DNA of 28,693 nt, taken from assembly GCA_009602725.1 (NCBI GenBank), contig WELB01000111.1:82080-110772 (forward strand), given 5' to 3'. Of this stretch, positions 23,505 through 28,693 are shown piece after piece. Every line of letters starts with the position of its first letter. The stretch's first letter is position 1. Made by a program: the position numbers and the translations under genes. This DNA is from Spirogloea muscicola (lineage: Eukaryota > Streptophyta > Zygnematophyceae > Spirogloeales > Spirogloeaceae). The notes below the pieces were generated by a model that worked only from the letters and a program-made list of their open reading frames with translations, searched no databases and was not told the origin of the DNA.

Positions 23505-23895
23505 GGCGGCGGCGCTGGTGGTGGCGGAGCTGCGCTGGGCCACTGTTTGGAGCAAGCTCGCCGGATCCCAATGGGTATCAAGCAGCTATATGACAGACAG
23601 TCGTTTGGGGTTGGTGACCAAGTAGTGCTGGCAACGAAGCCCGAGAGCAGGTCCCCCGCTCGGCTCGGTTCTGTGGTCGAATGCGGGGGCCCGAAATCGA
23701 GGGCCCGGCCACAGATTAATGGCGGAGCGGGGATGCGGGTTAACAGGCTGACGTCGCCGGCTGACGACCCGGGCTGCACCCCCAGCCACTAAGGAAGAAG
23801 AAGGCTTGACGGTACGGAGCGGCCCACCCCGACTTGCGCTTCACGCTCGGCAGCCTGACGTCTTCTCACTTGTAGACGTCAAGAACCAGGAGGCG

Positions 23896-23948
23896 AGAAG
23901 CTTCTGGAAGCTTCAACCAGAAGCTTCAACCCTCTGGCCGAAGCTTCC
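23896..23948. promoter_or_regulatory. Heat-shock-element-like array
   Basis: GAAGCTTC occurs four times, at 23897-23904, 23907-23914, 23920-23927 and 23940-23947. The first two form aGAAg-cTTCt-gGAAg-cTTCa, four contiguous alternating nGAAn units, a perfect heat-shock-factor site by the standard consensus. It lies 392 bases upstream of the GST start (minus strand). Stress control of that gene is an inference from position. Confidence 0.5.
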
Positions 23949-24049
23949 TCGTCCGCCGCTTCCATCCTTCGCACTCCGGCTCCTTCAGACCTTTGTCCAT
24001 TTGTTTGGGCTGCCCATTCCCCAGTTACCAGACAATCTGGCCGCGCTTT

Positions 24050-24303
24050 CTTCCGTGGGGAGCTCGGTGGACTTTCCATGCAGCCGGGTCGCTAGCGCAG
24101 GTGTACCGCATGCGCTTGGCCGTCTCGCTGCAGAGGTCTATGGCCCGCGCGCTGCACCTGCGTGCCAGAAGAGCCCTCGCTGCTGCCTCTGGCTCTGGCC
24201 AGGGGACCCGCTTCCAGGAACCCAGTTTCTCTGACTCGAGGTTGCTTAGCAAGGGTTACTGATTGCTTCGTAGCTGCTTAGTTTCTTGTTGTGCTTGTCT
24301 TGT
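24050..24303 (+). mobile_element. 3' fragment of a retroelement (copy B)
   Basis: About 24060-24260 is a diverged copy of 24500-24703: the same AGSLAQVYRMRLAVSLQ and ALAAASGSGQGT words appear in one frame, ending at a stop at 24260-24262. Its tail is cut after about 40 bases, where copy C begins. Only the C-terminal piece of the element's protein is present, so it is a dead relic. The stretch 23505-23895 before it shows no recognised feature. Confidence 0.65.
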
Positions 24304-25090
24304 TGTGCCAGCCAAATGTGCCACCACGGCTGGGTATGCGGTCGCCTGCGCTGCTCGGGCCAAAGAGCTGAAGTACGCGGATCATCCGCGGGAAGACGAG
24401 TTCTTCCCGTTGGCCATCGACACACATGGGGCGCTGGGCGCTCGGTGGCTCGAGCTGCTCACCCAGCTCGCCCGCCACACCATCGCCCGGCGCTTCCATG
24501 GGGAGCCGGTTGACTTCCCTGCAGCCGGGTCGCTGGCGCAAGTGTATCGAATGCGCCTGGCCGTCTCGCTGCAGATGTCCATGGCCCGGGCGCTGCACCT
24601 TCGTGCCGGCAGAGCCCTCGCTGCTGCCTCTGGCTCTGGCCAGGGGACCCACTTCCAGGAGCCCAGCATCTCTGATCTGCGGCTGCTTAGCAGGGGTTAC
24701 TGAGTGTCTCGTAGCAGCTTTGTTTCTGTTACTTAGCGCTTCCCCTGGCCCCCTTCTCGTACTCTGTTCATTCTTTTTCGGGCTGGTTGTTCCAGCCCCT
24801 ATTCTCAATGGGCGAGCACTTTCTTCTTTATTAGTGCTTCCCCTGGCCCTTTCGTCCTTTGTTCAATCTTCTTTGGGCTGGCTTTTTCAGCCCCTATCCT
24901 CAATGGGCGAGCCCTTCCTTCTTCTGGCCCTTTCAAATTTATTCAATGTATTCTCTGGGCCAACCATTCACAGCCATCGCTCTCTACTGGCAGAGCTCTT
25001 TTCAGGAGAGTGCAGTCGGGCTTACTTACGGCCCCTTCTCGGACCTTGTCCAATCCTTTTCCCTTTTCCGCAAACATTCGAAATTTGTTT
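24304..25090 (+). mobile_element. 3' fragment of a non-LTR-like retroelement with repeated hairpin tail (copy C)
   Basis: An open stretch of about 130 codons ends at 24703. It contains ACAARAKELKY...EFFPLAIDTHGALG and YRMRLAVSLQMSMARALHLR. This pattern (basic K-x-KY, FxPxAxxTxGxxG, then xRxxxSLxxxxARA) is one I associate with the region C-terminal to reverse transcriptase in plant and algal retroelement polyproteins; no RT core is present. The 3' tail repeats a roughly 95-base module (CTTCCCCTGGCCC ... GGGCTGG-loop-CCAGCCC ... CTCAATGGGCGAGC), with hairpins at 24780-24798 and 24875-24893 and a decayed third module to about 25000. The family call is inference. Confidence 0.6.
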
Positions 25091-25124
25091 GAGACAAAAT
25101 TCGACGGACAGAAGGATTCAAGGG

Positions 25125-25170
25125 TCTAAACCCAAAACCCTAAACCCTGAACCCTTACCCTGAACCCTGA
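25125..25170. repeat. Degenerate interstitial telomere-like repeat (CCCTAAA type)
   Basis: AAACCCTAAACCCTGAACCC and similar words, C-rich strand on top, directly after the retroelement tail and outside any gene. Confidence 0.7.
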
Positions 25171-27005
25171 CTGAGCTGACGAAATCACGGACAACCGCGC
25201 CTTCCACTGGAAAAGTATATCTTCCTTTTCAGTTTGTTTGTTCATGCGTTCATTCGTTTATCCGTTCCATGCCCGGTTTTTGCAGCGTACTTGCTTGCAG
25301 GCCGCGCTTTTGCTGCTGCTGCTGCTAAGCCCCCATTCGTTGTAGCCACTTGCATAGCTTTGTAATTTGAGCGCCTCTCGGGCCTTCGACCTTGTCTATA
25401 TGGGGGAAGGGCTTTTCACAGCCCTCGCCCCATAACTATGCAAGAGCTCATATCATTCTGAAATTCAGTGCGAAGACCCAATTCCGGCTGCAAGGTACTC
25501 TGACTTGCGGCTCTGACTTGTGCATCGGTTTGTCGTCTGTAGCTCACCCGCAGAAATCTAGCTGCAAGAGTTGACACAGTCAGGTGGGGCGCAGCTTAGT
25601 ATGGTGCGTCATGTGTCACCACTTTAACCCGCCCCCTCATCCGAGAGCTTGTCGATTGCCCTCCGGTATTCGAGCATCAGTTAGCGACCTCTATGTGCTG
25701 ACTCGTGGTAACTGAGCGGGTCGGCTTAGCAGCAGGTGATGTGCATTGGTCAATGTGCTTGCCTTTGTACTTGGCCACACATGGCCTCCCCATCTCTTAA
25801 TACACACGTTCCTCCTCATAGGAGAGAGTCGTCGCTAATGACAAAGCTGGAACAGTGCCTGATCACCATGGAGTGCACTAGTACGGCAACAAGCTTGCGG
25901 AGCCGTGTGCATGGAGGCCGCCTGCAGCTCTTGTTGGCATGGTGATGTCCGGTCAAGGTCATGAAGAAGCACTGCTGCGAGCCTGCAGGCTAAAGCGAGT
26001 GGCTGAGAGATTAGCCCCTGAGTGATCATACAAAACATCCACGGAGCACTGCCACAGGGGCACAAGTCAATGCTTTGGGAAAGACTTCGTGCTGATGCTC
26101 GAGAGAAGGTGAGTGGCGCAGGACCGTCATTTGGAGACAGAACAGATGGCGATCCTTATTGAGGCTCCCATCGGTGGGAAAGATATTACTCCTGAAATCT
26201 CAGCTTGGGAGTTTCCGCATTGTGTTATCTGTAACTTGCCCCTTTCGGTGAACGGCCTGCTGGGAAGCAGTAGTTGCAAGGCTAGTCGGCCTCAAGTCCG
26301 TTAAGGCCGCGTGCAAACAAGTGGGTCCCGATGGCTGTAGTCTGGTTGCAAGCCTTCGAAAGAGCAACCTCCTATGTGGCGACCATCCTGAAGCTGGTCA
26401 CTGAGCCTGTCTGTGGGACCGCTCAGGCTGTCGAACACCCTTGCTAGCACAATCTGGTCCCGCCTGTTAAAATTGTAATTCGTCATTACAGCATCGCGGA
26501 AGGTTGAGCACTGAAAGCTGACCGAGATGCAACTGGGGATGAGAGACCGACAATCCTTTAAATCCAGAAAATCCTTGTATCCTGTATCAGCTAGTGAAAA
26601 GCCTCAGGCCCAATCTGTCACGTGTGGGAGGGTGGGGCGGAGAGAGATGGGTTGATTAAGGTGGTGTTTGTTTGTCGTGTGAATTCTAGTGTCACATGTT
26701 CTACATCTCAGCAAAATCTGAATGTAGCAAGACGACCCTGTTCATGGCACACGCGCAGTTTGGCAGCGCAACTTTTGGTTGTCGATTAAGTAGGAAATGA
26801 TTGGGGGCATGCCTCATTGTTGTGGAAAGCACAGCCCACGCATGTCCTAGCTTGACTGCAGATGGTACAAACAAGGAGACCTCGCACCTCCCACTCTCCT
26901 GTACGTGCACTTCTTGAAGGACTTAGCAGTGCTCCTCAAGTTGTCCACCGCATGCGGATTACTAGATATCTGTTAAGGTGGGGCTATATAATTAAACAAG
27001 ATGCA
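25171..27005. other. Intergenic region without recognisable genes
   Basis: About 1.8 kb. I see no exon of a known family on either strand, no tRNA and no conserved RNA. A short (CTG)n run occurs at about 25311-25326. GGGCTTTTCACAGCCC at 25409-25424, flanked by G and C runs, resembles the retroelement tail hairpins and may be another decayed tail. Short open frames at about 25736, 26113 and 26862 look random. Confidence 0.4.
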
Positions 27006-27056
27006 CTGGCATATGACAATTTTGGTCAAAGCTTGATCAAAGTTGTCATATGCCAG
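27006..27056. repeat. Near-perfect 24-bp inverted repeat (hairpin) with 3-base loop
   Basis: CTGGCATATGACAA (27006-27019) is mirrored by TTGTCATATGCCAG (27043-27056). The interior also pairs: TTTGGTCAA (27021-27029) with TTGATCAAA (27033-27041). This gives a 24-bp stem with two G-T pairs and the loop AGC. It lies about 200 bases downstream of the Iojap-like gene's stop (minus strand). Confidence 0.85.
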
Positions 27057-27254
27057 ATTGTCGTGCTGGTCATGCAGTTATTGAGAGGTCTGACGGGCGC
27101 GCCATTGGCGTCTGAAGACCACCATGCAGTGGACGTCTAGACAGATAGCCGTGTAAAGTTGACTGTCATTGGGGAGGCCAGATCAGAAGCTAGGAGCAGC
27201 GCTTGCCAGGCACTTATAGAGTGTGACTGTAGAAAGAGGTGCATGCTTGGCTTA

Positions 27255-28554
27255 TTATCGTGGCCCAACTTTGCTTCCCACTGTTGCATCTCTGTTTACG
27301 TCACACGTAGCTTCAGTGTTTGTACGAGCAACTTCATCAGCCCTGCTTGGCTGGGCAGTATGCCAGAAGGTTGGCATCAAGGCATTGGTTGCTGGACCTC
27401 CTTGCTGCTGTGGCCTCCACAACTCCTCCAGATTGTATAAGTGCCGGCCTTCCTCAGTAAGAAAGTTCGCCACTATACTTCCTGGTGCCAAGAATCAGAA
27501 AATGGAGAAGCTTTTTCAGCTCAGAGGACATCTGCGTCACAGCAGCACGCTGCAACCACCAGTACTGCGAGATGGTAACAGAGACGTGTTCAGCAGGCAA
27601 CTTTCAGTAATCATTCTCGACGGCCAATCATTGTCACGACAACCCCGACACTTACCACAATCTACAACCATCCACAGCTTGCCATCACGTCCGTCCACTC
27701 TTGGTAACAAGCTCTCATCAAGGCCAGACCACCGCTGCTTGGCCTGTCAACTTGTCAAAGTCTTGAGCTCAGCAGATGGACGCGAGTTGGTCTGCTGGGT
27801 CATACTGCACAAGCTTGACACACTGTATATCAGAGCCCTGATATGGCTGCTGATAGGGAGCCAACCTCTGACAAGCTCTGACACAACAAGGACTAAAGGT
27901 GCTGGAAGCAAGGGGCTGAAGGTGCATGTTGAGGACAAGATGGCAACGTACCGCGTACACGAGCGCATCGGCCATGCCGTGGATGTGCCGTGCGGAGTTG
28001 CCGGTTGCAATGACCATGTAGTCGGTCCAGTCGCACCGGGGCTTCACGTCGATCACCTCCACGTCCCGCGCCCTCACGTTGTCCAGGACCTTGCGGACGT
28101 CGTCTAAGGTGAGCAGGTCCGACACCTCCCTCGATGCTGTGCCGACTCCTTCAGCACTGGCTGTGCGCTCTGTAATGTCAAGCTGGTAAAAATGAGTGTG
28201 TGGCTGAAAGTTACATGAGAAGTCTAAATCCAAAACAAATAGTTCAGATTTGGCGCAGATTTTGGGGTTGGTTATATGCATTGTTATGTACAATAAACAC
28301 ATAAATTACGTTAGTTGCGTAGTTATATACATATTACATGTAGTACATGCTTTGTGGTTCAGTTGATTGTTAAGTATGCTCGTACCAGTGGCTGCAGCCT
28401 CCTCGCCCACGGCGTCGCCCTCAGCGGGCCGCGAGTCGAGCACCGCAGCGCCGTCGCTCCCGGCAAGCCGAGCGACGGCCGCGAAGGCGGCGCGGCCGCC
28501 GCCGCCCGGCCGCCTGGCCAGCAGCGTCAGCGAGCCCGCCAGCTCACTCGAGCT
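27255..28554 (-). CDS. Iojap/RsfS-family ribosome silencing factor, 5' end truncated
   Basis: Minus-strand exons: 28554(partial)-28386, 28169-27952, 27743-27656, 27481-27255, all GT-AG and in phase. The RsfS/Iojap domain is complete: DVRARDVEVIDV-like strand (VRARDVEVIDVKPRCDWTDY), MVIATGNSARHIHGMADAL, KLWMVVDCG|SIVANF and the closing YNLEELW. Family members bind ribosomal protein uL14 (L14) on the large subunit and block or time subunit joining; eukaryotic copies act in plastids (Iojap) or mitochondria (MALSU1). The visible N-terminus (LAGSLTLLARRPGGGGRAAFAAVARLAG) is basic and hydrophobic like an organelle presequence, more mitochondrial in look, but no start codon is available. The ATG that would give MLFRS lies in adapter sequence and is false. 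About 50 residues follow LEELW, longer than usual, so the 3' end at 27255 is less certain. Confidence 0.9.

Positions 28555-28693
<139 letters not shown>

Noticed and set aside
26862-27140. Plus-strand open frame of 92 codons with a hydrophobic end
   Set aside because: No similarity recognised, it runs through the hairpin at 27006-27056, and no exon structure supports it.

Overview
The window reads as nuclear DNA of a photosynthetic green-lineage eukaryote, most likely a green alga. The support is a plastid chaperonin-60 alpha gene, a KNOX homeobox gene, short plant-type telomere motifs (TTTAGGG/CCCTAAA) scattered in introns, GC-rich coding sequence, and genes split by many short introns. The exact lineage cannot be fixed by eye. 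Seven protein genes are supported. Their exon phases close exactly in every model given, apart from the unresolved first exon of the chaperonin and the truncated 5' end of the last gene.

Layout, left to right. (1) 37-2724 (+): an endonuclease/exonuclease/phosphatase of the plant CCR4-4/nocturnin type. (2) 2725-5223: intergenic DNA with a retroelement tail (about 3735-4053), then a C-rich tract and a (CCG)n run. (3) 5224-8987 (+): CPN60 alpha, ten visible exons. (4) 9488-13047 (-): a TMEM62/At3g03305-like membrane metallophosphoesterase whose first intron carries a 166-bp tandem repeat. (5) 14021-17795 (-): an aminoacylase-1-like M20 peptidase, eight exons. (6) 18984-21717 (+): a KNOX protein with KNOX1, KNOX2, ELK and TALE homeodomain. 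It is divergent from the aminoacylase across a region holding a 195-base assembly gap. (7) 21976-23504 (-): a glutathione S-transferase close to the Rho class, seven exons, one GC-AG intron, and a heat-shock-element-like cluster upstream. (8) About 24050-25090: head-to-tail 3' fragments of a retroelement matching the copy at 3824-4053. (9) 27255-28554 (-): an Iojap/RsfS ribosome-silencing factor cut off at its 5' end by the contig edge. (10) 28555-28693: Illumina adapter sequence plus poly-T, not genomic.

The genes look like ordinary housekeeping and regulatory loci with no operon-like logic. Pairs are convergent (CPN60/TMEM62, KNOX/GST) or divergent (aminoacylase/KNOX). I found no convincing novel multi-gene system. 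The most interesting points are the HSE-like array upstream of the GST, the 24-bp hairpin at 27006-27056, the intronic 166-bp tandem repeat, the repeated hairpin modules in the retroelement tail, the telomere-like islands, and the adapter contamination, which creates a false start codon.
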